Assembly: GCA_900550475.1 (NCBI GenBank)
Contig: URSA01000004.1
Coordinates: 186,001 to 250,000, forward strand
Direction: 5' to 3'
DNA: 64,000 nucleotides
DNA from: an uncultured Lachnospiraceae bacterium
GTDB taxonomy: Bacteria; Bacillota; Clostridia; Lachnospirales; Lachnospiraceae
Positions within the stretch are counted from its first letter, which is position 1. The number at the start of each line of letters is the position of its first letter. The notes beneath the pieces are model-generated. The model was not told the DNA's origin, did no database searches, and saw nothing but the letters and a program-made list of their open reading frames with translations. Below are positions 18,185-26,261 of this stretch, one piece after another. Position numbers and translations under genes: made by a program.

Positions 18185-20359
18185 ATGATACGGATTTTCT
18201 GGCTGTTTTTTGCCTCCATTTTTTACATGGAGGCGGTATATCATATCGGATGCTTCGGCTTCACACTGATGAACCCGGTGATCGATGTTTTTGTATGTGC
18301 CTTTCTGGCAGGGCTCGCGGCTCTGTTTACCGGCTTTCTGAGACGGAAAAAGAACCGTGTTGTGCTCTGGGGGCTGATGGCGGTGAACTATCTGCTCTTC
18401 GCCAGCCAGCTCGTTTATATGAAGATCTTCAAGCAGCCGCTGCTCCTCGCAGCGGCTGCAAATGGTGGAAAAGATGCACTGACAAACTACTGGAGGGAAG
18501 CATTGTTTGCGGTACTGCAGGCATCCGGCTGGCTGCTTCTCATGGCGGTGCCTTTTTTTGTGGCGGGCTTTTTGCAGAGAAACAGGAGCTGGGGCAAGGG
18601 CAGAATCCTTGACCTTAGGAGCAACAGCAGAAGCGAGCGCCTTGTGGGGCTCGCCATTGTGGCGGGCAGCTTTGTGGGCTATCTGCTGGTTTTGTTTGTG
18701 GGCTCCCTTGCAAAGACGGATTACTATGAAAATTACAGCGCATTTTACGATCCTGAGGGCGTGATCTCTTCCTACGGTGTGACACCATCTTTAATCCGTG
18801 ATATTATGGGCGATGCCTTCCCGGTGAGGGAGGAATCCCTTTCCGCGTGGGAGGATGTGACGACGCCTACCCAGCCGGATGTGACGGAACCGGTGTCCGC
18901 CGGGGACGCGGAGGTGGTTTTGGGTGAGACCACGGAGCCGGAGCCTGAGGAGCCGGTGCTCGATACCTCGCCGAATGTGCTGCCCATTGACTTCGACAGT
19001 CTGATCGCCAATGCGGATTCCGACAAGATCAAGGAGCTTGCGGAATATATGCAGAGCATGCCGGCGACCAACCGCAACGAATATACGGGAATGTTTGAGG
19101 GATACAATCTGATCTTCCTGACGGCGGAGGGCTTCAGCCCCTACGCGGTGGACGAGAATCTGACGCCCACGCTCTACAGGCTCATTCATTCCGGCTTTGT
19201 GTTTGAAAATTATTATGTGCCGCTCTGGCAGACGTCCACCAGCGACGGTGAGTATGCGAACCTGACGGCGCTCATTCCCGACCAGCAGTTTTCCATGCGC
19301 AGAAGCGCGGACAATGTGATGCCCTTTGCGCTGCCGTCCTATTTTGCGGCGGAGGGTGTAAACAGCTATGCGTTCCACAACAATACGCTGTCCTACTATG
19401 ACAGATACCGTTCCCATCCGAATCTGGGATACAACTGGAATGCGAGCAAGTTAGGGGATCTGGACGCCTCCGTGTGGGGCAGCCAGGTGTTCAAGATGGA
19501 TAATGCGGGCTACTGGCCGGCTTCCGATCTGGATATGATGAAGGCGACGGTCTCCAAGTACATCAACGAGGATCGCTTCCATGTGTACTACATGACGGTT
19601 TCCGGGCATATGAACTACAATTTCAGCGGCAACCGCATGTCCTCCAAGCACAAGGATGATGTGGCGGAGCTTCCCTACTCCGAGGAGGGCAGGGCTTACA
19701 TTGCCTGCAACATGGAGCTTGATCTGGCGCTGCAATATCTGCTCGAGCAGCTTGAGGCTGTGGGCAAGCTTGAGAATACGGTGATCTGTCTCTCCGCAGA
19801 CCATTATCCCTACGCCATGGATGTGGGAAATCTGGAGGAGCTGGCAGGAAAGCCGCTTGCGGGCTCCCTTGATATCTACCGCAACAACCTGATTCTCTGG
19901 AACAGTGAGATGGAGACGGTGACGATTGACAAGCCTGCCTGCTCCATGGATGTGCTGCCCACCCTGCTTAACCTGTTCGGATTCTCCTACGATTCCAGAC
20001 TGTATGCGGGGAAGGATATTCTGTCCGACAGCGCGCCCCTCGTGATCTTCTCCGACCGCAGCTTTATCACGGACAGGGTGTCCTACTACAAGAAGGGCAA
20101 GACTACCACATGGCTGGACGGAACGGAGGGGGACGATGCCTACTTTGAGGCGGTGAAGAAACAGGTGAAGGGTCTTTACAGCTATTCGGCGGGCATCTTA
20201 AACAATGACTTTTACAAGTATGTGGAGGAGGCGCTTCCCGAGGAGTACCGCTCCAAGGTTGACCCGGAATGGGTTGCACCCCACGGGCCGGCTCCCGCAG
20301 AACCGGATCCCACGCCGACACCGACACCTGCCGCGACTGCGACACCTGCGGCAAACTGA
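18185..20359 (+). CDS. LTA synthase family sulfatase-fold membrane protein
   Basis: A 724-residue protein with five N-terminal membrane segments and a large extracellular sulfatase-fold domain. The LtaS active-site set is present: metal ligand E315 (T-A-E-G-F), the nucleophile threonine T352 (T-S-T-S-D-G-E), and metal ligands D539-H540 (S-A-D-H-Y-P-Y). LtaS enzymes move glycerol phosphate from phosphatidylglycerol to a growing lipoteichoic acid or related polymer on the outer face of the membrane. An acidic, threonine-rich linker lies at about 225-265, and the end is a P-T-P-T-P-A-A-T tail. ATG 18185 follows AAAGGAGAAGAG. A possible -35 TTGACA at 18116 has no well-spaced -10. It stands alone, ended by a strong terminator. 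Confidence 0.9.
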   Translation: MIRIFWLFFASIFYMEAVYHIGCFGFTLMNPVIDVFVCAFLAGLAALFTGFLRRKKNRVVLWGLMAVNYLLFASQLVYMKIFKQPLLLAAAANGGKDALTNYWREALFAVLQASGWLLLMAVPFFVAGFLQRNRSWGKGRILDLRSNSRSERLVGLAIVAGSFVGYLLVLFVGSLAKTDYYENYSAFYDPEGVISSYGVTPSLIRDIMGDAFPVREESLSAWEDVTTPTQPDVTEPVSAGDAEVVLGETTEPEPEEPVLDTSPNVLPIDFDSLIANADSDKIKELAEYMQSMPATNRNEYTGMFEGYNLIFLTAEGFSPYAVDENLTPTLYRLIHSGFVFENYYVPLWQTSTSDGEYANLTALIPDQQFSMRRSADNVMPFALPSYFAAEGVNSYAFHNNTLSYYDRYRSHPNLGYNWNASKLGDLDASVWGSQVFKMDNAGYWPASDLDMMKATVSKYINEDRFHVYYMTVSGHMNYNFSGNRMSSKHKDDVAELPYSEEGRAYIACNMELDLALQYLLEQLEAVGKLENTVICLSADHYPYAMDVGNLEELAGKPLAGSLDIYRNNLILWNSEMETVTIDKPACSMDVLPTLLNLFGFSYDSRLYAGKDILSDSAPLVIFSDRSFITDRVSYYKKGKTTTWLDGTEGDDAYFEAVKKQVKGLYSYSAGILNNDFYKYVEEALPEEYRSKVDPEWVAPHGPAPAEPDPTPTPTPAATATPAAN

Positions 20360-20390
20360 GACTCTGCCTGCAGCGGGTCGCTTAGAATCG

Positions 20391-20437
20391 AAAAAATATC
20401 GCCTGTGAGTCAGACCGGCTCGCAGGCGATTCCTTTT
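20391..20437. terminator. Bidirectional terminator between converging genes
   Basis: Stem TCGCCTGTGAG (20399-20409) pairs with CTCGCAGGCGA (20419-20429) with one G-T pair; T-rich tail at 20430-20437 on the plus strand and an A-run at 20391-20396 that serves the minus strand. The right arm lies inside the last codons of the reverse gene, so the hairpin both codes and terminates. Confidence 0.82.
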
Positions 20438-20913
20438 TTATAGAGATATTGTCTGCACGCCTCATCCCACAGGCGTTCCGGTTCCTTGTCGGGGACGAAG
20501 GTGTGGTAGGAGGTGCCGGTGCAGAGAACGGCTCCTTCGCCGTTAAAGCGCACGGTGAGGACGAAAGCTTTCACATAGGACGCGGCGGCGGAGGCGCCTC
20601 CCCGCTCCAAAATGGCATTGGTCTGCGCAGGCATAAGCTGGAATACAAACCGGAAGCCGGAGGGCGTCCTTTTTCCTTTGATCAGATCAAAGCAGATGCC
20701 TTTCATGTCCTTCCACGGGACAAATTCGTAAGGGTGCAGGGTCTCATCCTCCCACTCCTCCGCGGTGAAAAAATCCCGGTTGATCCTGCCGTCGATGGTG
20801 AAGGTGGTAGCGGTGGATATGGCTGCCTCCTCCAAAACGAAGGGGTCAAAGAGATCCCCCGCAAGGAGTCCGTTCATAAATGGTTTTAATGCAGTGATTC
20901 GTAAAGCGAGCAT
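20410..20913 (-). CDS. DUF5721-like protein of unknown function
   Basis: A 167-residue soluble protein. Its opening (L-A-L-R-I-T-A-L-K-P-F-M-N-G-L-L, F-D-P-F-V-L-E-E-A, F-T-I-D-G) agrees with my memory of the DUF5721 family found in Lachnospiraceae. A conserved-looking P-W-K-D-M-K-G-I-C-F-D-L-I-K-G-K-R-T-P lies in the middle. No catalytic motif is evident. GGGGAG lies upstream of the ATG on the reverse strand, behind a strong promoter at 20941-20969. The gene stands alone between converging and diverging neighbours. Function unknown. Confidence 0.75.
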   Translation of the reverse strand: MLALRITALKPFMNGLLAGDLFDPFVLEEAAISTATTFTIDGRINRDFFTAEEWEDETLHPYEFVPWKDMKGICFDLIKGKRTPSGFRFVFQLMPAQTNAILERGGASAAASYVKAFVLTVRFNGEGAVLCTGTSYHTFVPDKEPERLWDEACRQYLYKKGIACEPV

Positions 20914-20940
20914 AATGTTCTCCCCTCGTCAGATAATGTC

Positions 20941-20969
20941 AGTATAGCGGTTGTGAAATGCGGTGTCAA
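20941..20969 (-). promoter_or_regulatory. SigA-type promoter for the DUF5721-like gene
   Basis: Reverse strand: TTGACA (20969-20964), 17-base spacer, TATACT (20946-20941). Near-consensus, about 28 bases before the ATG. Confidence 0.75.
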
Positions 20970-21030
20970 CCGATGGGTTCTTTAAAAAGACCTTTACATA
21001 AAGAAGAATACGTGATACCATAATACGTGG

Positions 21031-21060
21031 TTATGAAAACTACATAAGACAGACTATAAT
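21031..21060 (+). promoter_or_regulatory. Probable promoter of the degV gene
   Basis: Perfect TATAAT at 21055-21060 with a weak TTATGA at 21031-21036 (18-base spacer). The ATG is 26 bases further on. Confidence 0.45.
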
Positions 21061-21086
21061 ATTTAAAAGAAACGGGAGACAGGAGT

Positions 21087-21923
21087 ATGAAGTATAAGAT
21101 TGTGGTGGACAGTTGTTGTGAACTGCCAAAGGAATATCTTTCGGATGAGCGGTTTGAGAGAGTACCGCTTGGAATCGAGGTGGGGGACTACCATATTCTG
21201 GATGATGAGACCTTCGATCAGGCGGAGTTTTTAAAGAGGGTTGCGGCGTACCCCAAATGTCCCAAGTCCTTCTGCCCGTCCCCGGAGCGCTTCATGGAGG
21301 CTTACCGCACCGAGGCGGAGCATGTGTTTGCCGTAACGCTGTCCTCTAAGCTCAGCGGGAGCTACAACAGCGCGGAACTTGGAAAGCGGCTGTATCTGGA
21401 GCATTACGGTGAGAAGAAGATCCATGTGGTGGACTCGGAGTCTGCCAGCGGCGGGGAGGCACAGATCGCCTTAAAGCTCTTGGAACTGGAAGAAGAGGGA
21501 CTTTCCTTTGAGGAGATCGTGGAGAAGATTGAGGCGTTCCGGGATGAGATGAACACCTATTTTGTGCTGGATAATCTGGAGACGCTGCGAAAAAACGGCA
21601 GGCTCTCCAGTGTGAAGGCGGTGGTTGCTTCCACAATCAACATCAAGCCTGTCATGGGGGCGGACAAGGGAACGATCTATCAGAGAGGTCAGGGAATCGG
21701 CATGAAGAAGGCGCTGGCGAAGATGGCGGATATGATTGCCGGAGAGCTGATGGATGCCGCAAAAAAGAGAATCATCATCACCCACTGCAATGCGGCGGAG
21801 CGGGCGCAGACCGTAAAAAGGCTGTTGGAGAGCAAGGTTTCCGTGCGGGAGATTCTGGTCATGGACACCGCAGGCATCAGCAGCATGTATGCCAATGACG
21901 GCGGCGTGATCGTGGCGGTTTAA
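21087..21923 (+). CDS. DegV family fatty-acid-binding protein
   Basis: A 278-residue protein with the DegV two-domain plan. The lipid-site motifs are present: V-V-D-S-C-C-E-L-P at the start, P-S-P-E-R-F near 70, T-L-S-S-K-L-S-G-S-Y-N-S-A near 90, V-D-S-E-S-A-S-G near 118, and L-E-T-L-R-K-N-G-R-L-S near 160. Some DegV/FakB proteins bring a bound fatty acid to the kinase FakA for phosphorylation; whether this one does is not shown, and no fakA lies nearby. Its stop codon overlaps the stop of the converging regulator gene. Confidence 0.93.
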   Translation: MKYKIVVDSCCELPKEYLSDERFERVPLGIEVGDYHILDDETFDQAEFLKRVAAYPKCPKSFCPSPERFMEAYRTEAEHVFAVTLSSKLSGSYNSAELGKRLYLEHYGEKKIHVVDSESASGGEAQIALKLLELEEEGLSFEEIVEKIEAFRDEMNTYFVLDNLETLRKNGRLSSVKAVVASTINIKPVMGADKGTIYQRGQGIGMKKALAKMADMIAGELMDAAKKRIIITHCNAAERAQTVKRLLESKVSVREILVMDTAGISSMYANDGGVIVAV

Positions 21924-22636
21924 AGTCTGCCGTCACGGACATCCTCCCACACATGCTTAGCGTAGCTGCGCACCCTGCCGAAGATCCGGAAGGAGGCACC
22001 GTCGGACATGGTGATTCTGCAAAGACCGATGGTTTTGATGTGTCTCGCATTTGCAAGGATGTGCGGAGACGGACAAAAGAAAGTAGGATAGTGTTCCACC
22101 TGAGAAAAGAAGTTCTGCGCGGAGGTTTCCAGCAGGGCTTTTTTGCCGTTTGCCAGAAAGACGGTGAAATGCCGTTTTTCCTCCACCCCGTAGAGAATGT
22201 CAGGCTCGGTGACATAGTAGGTGCCTTTTCCCTCCCGCAGTTCAATGAGGGGAACGGCGGCGTCCTTGATCTGCTGGGCTTTGTCCAACATCAGGGAGAG
22301 GGCGTCGGGCTTTATGGGTTTATTCAGAAAGAGAACCCGATCGGGCAGGGGAGTGTTCCGATAGTCGATTTCCGAGCAGCAGAGAATAACCGGGGAGGTG
22401 TTTCCCAAGGCGGTCAGGGAGTTCACCACATCGATGCCGGTAAGATCTTCGGTGTGGCAGATATCCACAAAGAATGCGTCGTACTGCATGGAGTTTTTTA
22501 AGAGACTCTCGGGATGACCGTAGGAGTCAGTGTAGAGAATGCCGGAGGATGCCGACCGCTTGTCGGATTCCCGCTTTAAGAGGCGTTCCAGTTGTTTTCT
22601 GTCCGCTACATTGTCGTCACAAATCGCAATATGCAT
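21920..22636 (-). CDS. LytTR-type response regulator without adjacent kinase
   Basis: A 238-residue protein with a receiver domain (I-A-I-C-D-D-N near the start, likely phosphoacceptor in F-F-V-D-I-C, lysine in L-N-K-P-I-K) and a LytTR domain (H-F-T-V-F-L-A, then F-F-C-P-S-P-H-I-L-A-N). The receiver departs from the usual D-I-x-M-P by reading D-I-C-H-T-E-D-L-T-G-I-D. ATG 22636 has AGGAAGGAG at a good distance; a GTG at 22645 is too close. It is third in a reverse-strand operon behind argG and a DUF1294 gene, with no kinase gene, so its input is unknown. The stop overlaps the degV stop (TTAA). Confidence 0.88.
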   Translation of the reverse strand: MHIAICDDNVADRKQLERLLKRESDKRSASSGILYTDSYGHPESLLKNSMQYDAFFVDICHTEDLTGIDVVNSLTALGNTSPVILCCSEIDYRNTPLPDRVLFLNKPIKPDALSLMLDKAQQIKDAAVPLIELREGKGTYYVTEPDILYGVEEKRHFTVFLANGKKALLETSAQNFFSQVEHYPTFFCPSPHILANARHIKTIGLCRITMSDGASFRIFGRVRSYAKHVWEDVRDGRL

Positions 22637-22657
22637 ACTGCGCACTCCTTCCTGTGT

Positions 22658-22951
22658 CTATATGGTCAGAAACTGGACAGGTGCATTGTAAAGCAGGATT
22701 ATCAGGATCACCTGCAGGATCAGGATGGCGGGCATGCCGTAGACAAAGGTAAAATGCCTTGTCTTATGCCGGAAGGTATACATGCCGGCGATGGAACCGA
22801 TGCTGCCGCCGATCAGGGCAACGAGAAAGAGGGTGGCTTCCGGAATCCGGAAAGCACCCTTGACTGCCTTTCTCTTGTCAATGCCCATCAGGCAGAAGCC
22901 CGTCAGGTTGATCAGTACCACATAGGTTATCAGACATAAAATGACGTACAT
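22658..22951 (-). CDS. DUF1294 family membrane protein
   Basis: A 97-residue protein with three hydrophobic segments. The family core is clear: G-I-D-K-R-K-A-V-K-G-A-F-R-I-P-E-A-T-L, then G-G-S-I-G-S-I-A-G-M-Y-T-F-R-H-K-T-R-H-F-T-F. DUF1294 proteins are small membrane proteins of unknown role. The ATG begins two bases after the argG stop codon, so translation is probably coupled; the LytTR gene follows 21 bases later. Confidence 0.88.
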   Translation of the reverse strand: MYVILCLITYVVLINLTGFCLMGIDKRKAVKGAFRIPEATLFLVALIGGSIGSIAGMYTFRHKTRHFTFVYGMPAILILQVILIILLYNAPVQFLTI

Positions 22952-22953
22952 AA

Positions 22954-24180
22954 TTACTTATTGTTATCCTTTTTTGCTTCCTGCATCTTCATCGCGCGAA
23001 CCTTGCAGGAGAGACCGAACAGGTTGATGAAGCCTTCTGCGTCGTGGTGGTCATAGAGATCACCGGTGGTGAAGGAGGCGATGGACTCATTATACAGAGA
23101 GTACGGTGAGGTGGTGCCTGCCTTGATGATGTTGCCCTTGTACAGCTTGAACTTCACTTCGCCGGTCACGTATTCCTGCGTCTTTTCGATAAACGCCTGA
23201 AGCGCCTCGCGCAGGGGTGTAAACCACTTGCCCTCGTACACAACGGAGGCAAAGCGGCTGCCCAAATCCTTCTTGACAGCGTAGGTGTCACGGTCGAGGA
23301 TCAGCTCCTCAAGCTGCTGGTGAGCCTCCATGAGGATCGTGCCGCCCGGGGTCTCGTACACGCCGCGGGACTTCATGCCGACAACGCGGTTCTCCACGAT
23401 GTCCACGATGCCGATGCCGTGCTTGCCGCCCAGTCTGTTTAACTCGCGCACGATGTCGGAGTATTTCATCTGCTTGCCGTTTACGGAGGTGGGAATACCC
23501 TTCTCAAAGGTCATGGTCACATATTCGCCCTCATCGGGAGCCTTCTCCGGGGTTGTGCTTAACACCAGCAGGTGATCGTAGTTGGGCTCGTTTGCGGGAT
23601 CCTCCAGCTCCAGTCCCTCATGGCTGATATGCCAGATGTTGCGGTCGCGGCTGTAGGAGGAATCTGCGGAAAACGGAAGATGGATGCCGTGCGCCTTGCA
23701 GTATGCGATCTCGGACTCGCGGGAGTCCATTTTCCACTTGTCGTTTCTCCAGGGGGCAATGATCTTGATGTCGGGAGCCAGCGCTTTGATGCCAAGCTCG
23801 AAGCGGATCTGGTCGTTGCCCTTTCCGGTAGCGCCGTGGCAGATGGCAACGGCATTTTCCTTGCGGGCAATCTCCACCAACTTCTTTGCGATCAGGGGGC
23901 GCGCCATGGAAGTGCCGAGCAGGTACTTGTTTTCGTATACGGCGTGCGCCTGCACACAGGGAGCGATGTACTCGTCGCAGAACTCGTCAATCACATCCAG
24001 AATATAGAGCTTCTCGGCACCGCAGGATTTTGCTCTTTCCTCCAGTCCGTTCAACTCCTCCTCCTGTCCGCAGTCGATGCAGACACAGACAACTTCATAA
24101 TCAAAATTTTCCCTTAACCAGGGGATGATCGCGGTGGTGTCAAGACCGCCGGAATATGCAAGAACAACTCTTTCTTTCAT
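22954..24180 (-). CDS. argG: Argininosuccinate synthase
   Basis: A 408-residue enzyme that joins citrulline and aspartate with ATP to give argininosuccinate, the next to last step of arginine synthesis. The ATP pyrophosphatase loop A-Y-S-G-G-L-D-T-T is at residues 8-16; further family motifs are C-H-G-A-T-G-K-G-N-D, S-S-Y-S-R-D-R-N-I-W-H-I-S-H-E-G-L-E-L-E-D and R-G-V-Y-E-T-P-G-G. The frame stays open upstream, but ATG 24180 has CGGAGG at a good distance and matches the normal N-terminus. It leads an operon with DUF1294 and a LytTR regulator. argH is not next to it. Confidence 0.97.
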   Translation of the reverse strand: MKERVVLAYSGGLDTTAIIPWLRENFDYEVVCVCIDCGQEEELNGLEERAKSCGAEKLYILDVIDEFCDEYIAPCVQAHAVYENKYLLGTSMARPLIAKKLVEIARKENAVAICHGATGKGNDQIRFELGIKALAPDIKIIAPWRNDKWKMDSRESEIAYCKAHGIHLPFSADSSYSRDRNIWHISHEGLELEDPANEPNYDHLLVLSTTPEKAPDEGEYVTMTFEKGIPTSVNGKQMKYSDIVRELNRLGGKHGIGIVDIVENRVVGMKSRGVYETPGGTILMEAHQQLEELILDRDTYAVKKDLGSRFASVVYEGKWFTPLREALQAFIEKTQEYVTGEVKFKLYKGNIIKAGTTSPYSLYNESIASFTTGDLYDHHDAEGFINLFGLSCKVRAMKMQEAKKDNNK

Positions 24181-24213
24181 GGAAAACCTCCGTAGTATAT
24201 TTGACTTGCCACT

Positions 24214-24242
24214 AATATACAACATCTTTTTCTTGATTGCAA
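24214..24242 (-). promoter_or_regulatory. Promoter of argG
   Basis: Reverse strand: TTGCAA (24242-24237), 17-base spacer, TATATT (24219-24214). The start of transcription would lie some 27 bases before the ATG. Confidence 0.6.
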
Positions 24243-24273
24243 GTGAAAAATGTGTATATAATATAGATGCAAT

Positions 24274-24350
24274 TTGCATAAAATGCATAAAATAATGAAT
24301 AATGCGCATAAAAGTAAAATATGAACGTATAAAAATGCACAAAGAAAAAA
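24274..24350. promoter_or_regulatory. Candidate ArgR operator cluster upstream of argG
   Basis: Three AT-rich imperfect palindromes: TTGCATAAAATGCATAA (24274-24290), ATGAATAATGCGCATAA (24295-24311) and CGTATAAAAATGCAC (24336-24350). They resemble ARG boxes, which pair T-G-(A/C)-A-T half sites around an A/T centre. They lie 94-170 bases upstream of argG, between it and the diverging gene. That ArgR binds here is inference. Confidence 0.45.
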
Positions 24351-24384
24351 GCCGAAAAAGGAAAAAGAACGGCACTATGGCTAT

Positions 24385-24412
24385 TTGCCGACGGAATGGT
24401 TTGTGCTATACT
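24385..24412 (+). promoter_or_regulatory. Promoter of the CmpB-like membrane gene
   Basis: TTGCCG (24385-24390), 16-base spacer, TATACT (24407-24412) with a TG extension just before it (T-G-C-T-A-T-A-C-T). Confidence 0.6.
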
Positions 24413-24452
24413 ATAGGTTACATGACAAAATGGCAAAAGAGAGGGTCATTCC

Positions 24453-25787
24453 TTGCGGTATACAGGCTACGAATACATATGGTTTTTCTTTATCTATGCC
24501 TTCATCGGCTGGCTCATTGAGGTGGTGTTTGCGGCGTTCTCCAGAAAGCGCTTTGCAAACAGGGGCTTTTTAAACGGCCCGCTCTGTCCGGTGTACGGCT
24601 GCGGCATGGTGTTTTTGCAGCTCTTCTTCGGAGGACTTTTGCAGAATCTGTTCTTCCTTTTTATAGGAAGCTTTGTGACGACATCCCTTCTGGAGTATTT
24701 CACGGGAAAGCTGATGGAGCGGTTTTACGGCAGGAAATGGTGGGATTACTCTGATTACAAATACAATTTCGGCGGCTATGTCTGCCTGCAGTTTTCCGCC
24801 GTGTGGGCTGCCGGAGCCGTGGTGCTGCTCAAGTGGGTGAACCCGGTTTTCGGGAAGCTGATCGGGATGCTTCCGGCGCTTCTCGGCAGGGTTATCCTGA
24901 TCGTGCTGGCGGCGTGCTTTGCCTGTGATGTATTGGTCACAACGGGTGCCCTGTTGAAGCTGAAACGTAGGAGCAGGCGGATCGAGGAGATCGCGGACGG
25001 CATGGGCAGGCTCTCCGGCAGGATGGGCGGCGCCATCACCCGTCTCATTGCGGGAAGAATGGCAAAGGCGTTCCCCGGCCTGAGCGAGGACGGCAGGATT
25101 GCCATGCCGGTATCGAAGACGAAGGCGGACAAGGCGGCGGGGGGCTTCGCCTGCGGCGTGTGCTTCCACAAGCTGGTCTGGCTGTTTTTCATCGGTTCCT
25201 TTCTGGGGGATGTGACGGAGACGATCTTCTGCTTTGTCACCACGGGCAGGCTGATGAGCCGCAGCAGCGTGCTGTACGGGCCGTTCAGCATTGTGTGGGG
25301 ACTCGGAATCGTGGCGCTGACCATTCTGCTTGACAGATACCGCAGCAAGCCGGACAGCTTTATCCTGTTGTTCGGAACGGTGGTGGGCGGCGCTTACGAA
25401 TATGTGTGCAGCGTGTTTACGGAGCTGGTGTTCGGAACCATCTTCTGGGATTACAGCAAGATTCCCTTCAATCTGGGGGGCAGGATCAACCTGTTGTTCT
25501 GCTTTTTCTGGGGGATCGCGTCCCTTGTCTGGATCAAGCTGGTCTACCCGTTTTTGTCGGGGCTGATCGAGAAGCTGCCGAAGAAATTCGGCACATGGGC
25601 GAGCTGGATCTTTGTGGTGTTCATGGTGTGCAATATGGCGGTGTCCGGTCTGGCGCTTGCCCGTTACAGCGGACGGACGGCGGGCAGCGAGCCCGCAAAC
25701 GCGGTGGAGCGTTTTCTGGATGAGCACTATCCGGACGAGCGGATGGAGCGCATCTATCCCAATGCGAAAATAACGAATCCGAAGTAG
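24453..25787 (+). CDS. Putative ABC-transporter type IV (CmpB-like) membrane protein, duplicated
   Basis: A 444-residue membrane protein made of two copies of the PF06541-type unit. Copy 1 (about 8-150) reads F-I-G-W-L-I-E-V-V-F, G-P-L-C-P-V-Y-G and W-W-D-Y-S-D-Y-K-Y-N-F-G-G-Y; copy 2 (about 235-400) reads F-L-G-D-V-T-E-T-I-F, Y-G-P-F-S-I-V-W-G and F-W-D-Y-S-K-I-P-F-N-L-G-G-R. A charged helical linker joins them. The start is TTG, supported by GAGAGG 8 bases upstream; no ATG fits. The name comes from sequence family only: the transport role is not proven and no ATPase is adjacent. Confidence 0.82.
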   Translation: MRYTGYEYIWFFFIYAFIGWLIEVVFAAFSRKRFANRGFLNGPLCPVYGCGMVFLQLFFGGLLQNLFFLFIGSFVTTSLLEYFTGKLMERFYGRKWWDYSDYKYNFGGYVCLQFSAVWAAGAVVLLKWVNPVFGKLIGMLPALLGRVILIVLAACFACDVLVTTGALLKLKRRSRRIEEIADGMGRLSGRMGGAITRLIAGRMAKAFPGLSEDGRIAMPVSKTKADKAAGGFACGVCFHKLVWLFFIGSFLGDVTETIFCFVTTGRLMSRSSVLYGPFSIVWGLGIVALTILLDRYRSKPDSFILLFGTVVGGAYEYVCSVFTELVFGTIFWDYSKIPFNLGGRINLLFCFFWGIASLVWIKLVYPFLSGLIEKLPKKFGTWASWIFVVFMVCNMAVSGLALARYSGRTAGSEPANAVERFLDEHYPDERMERIYPNAKITNPK

Positions 25788-25799
25788 GAGGAGAGAGCT

Positions 25800-26249
25800 A
25801 TGTATATAGTGAGGACGATGACAATTGAGGATTACCCGGGCGTCCGGGCATTGTGGATGACCATAAAGGGCTTTGCCATCCGCAGTATTGACGATTCCGG
25901 GGAGGGAGTTGCCCGGTTCCTTCGGCGCAATCCCACCACCAGCGTGGTGGCGGAGGAGGATGGCGAGATCGTGGGTGCCATCCTGTGCGGACATGACGGA
26001 AGGCGGGGCTGTCTGTACCATGTGTGCGTCCGGGAGGACAAGCGCATGAACGGGATCGGCAAGGCGATGGTGGTGCACTGCATGGAGGCGTTAAAAAAGG
26101 AACAGATCAGCAAGGTTTCCCTGATCGCCTTCACGGTAAACGACATCGGCAACGCATTCTGGCGCTGTATCGGCTGGACAAAGCGGGAAGATCTGAATTA
26201 TTATGATTTTGTACTCAACACGGAAAATATTGTGGCGTTCAATCAATAG
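25800..26249 (+). CDS. GNAT family N-acetyltransferase
   Basis: A 149-residue acetyltransferase. The acetyl-CoA site is the segment V-R-E-D-K-R-M-N-G-I-G-K-A-M (about 77-90), a variant of the usual Q-x-x-G-x-G/A. The strands before it (V-V-A-E-E-D-G-E-I-V-G-A-I-L) and the tail with F-W-R-C-I-G-W are typical of RimI-like members. AGGAGGAG precedes the ATG. It lies 12 bases before argJ; because ArgJ already carries the N-acetylglutamate synthase activity, this GNAT need not be ArgA, and its substrate is not clear. Confidence 0.9.
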   Translation: MYIVRTMTIEDYPGVRALWMTIKGFAIRSIDDSGEGVARFLRRNPTTSVVAEEDGEIVGAILCGHDGRRGCLYHVCVREDKRMNGIGKAMVVHCMEALKKEQISKVSLIAFTVNDIGNAFWRCIGWTKREDLNYYDFVLNTENIVAFNQ

Positions 26250-26261
26250 GAGGAGAGGGTC

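Noticed and set aside
22954..24375. N-terminal extension of argG by 65 residues
   Set aside because: The extension is hydrophobic and not part of the enzyme family; ATG 24180 has a good ribosome site.
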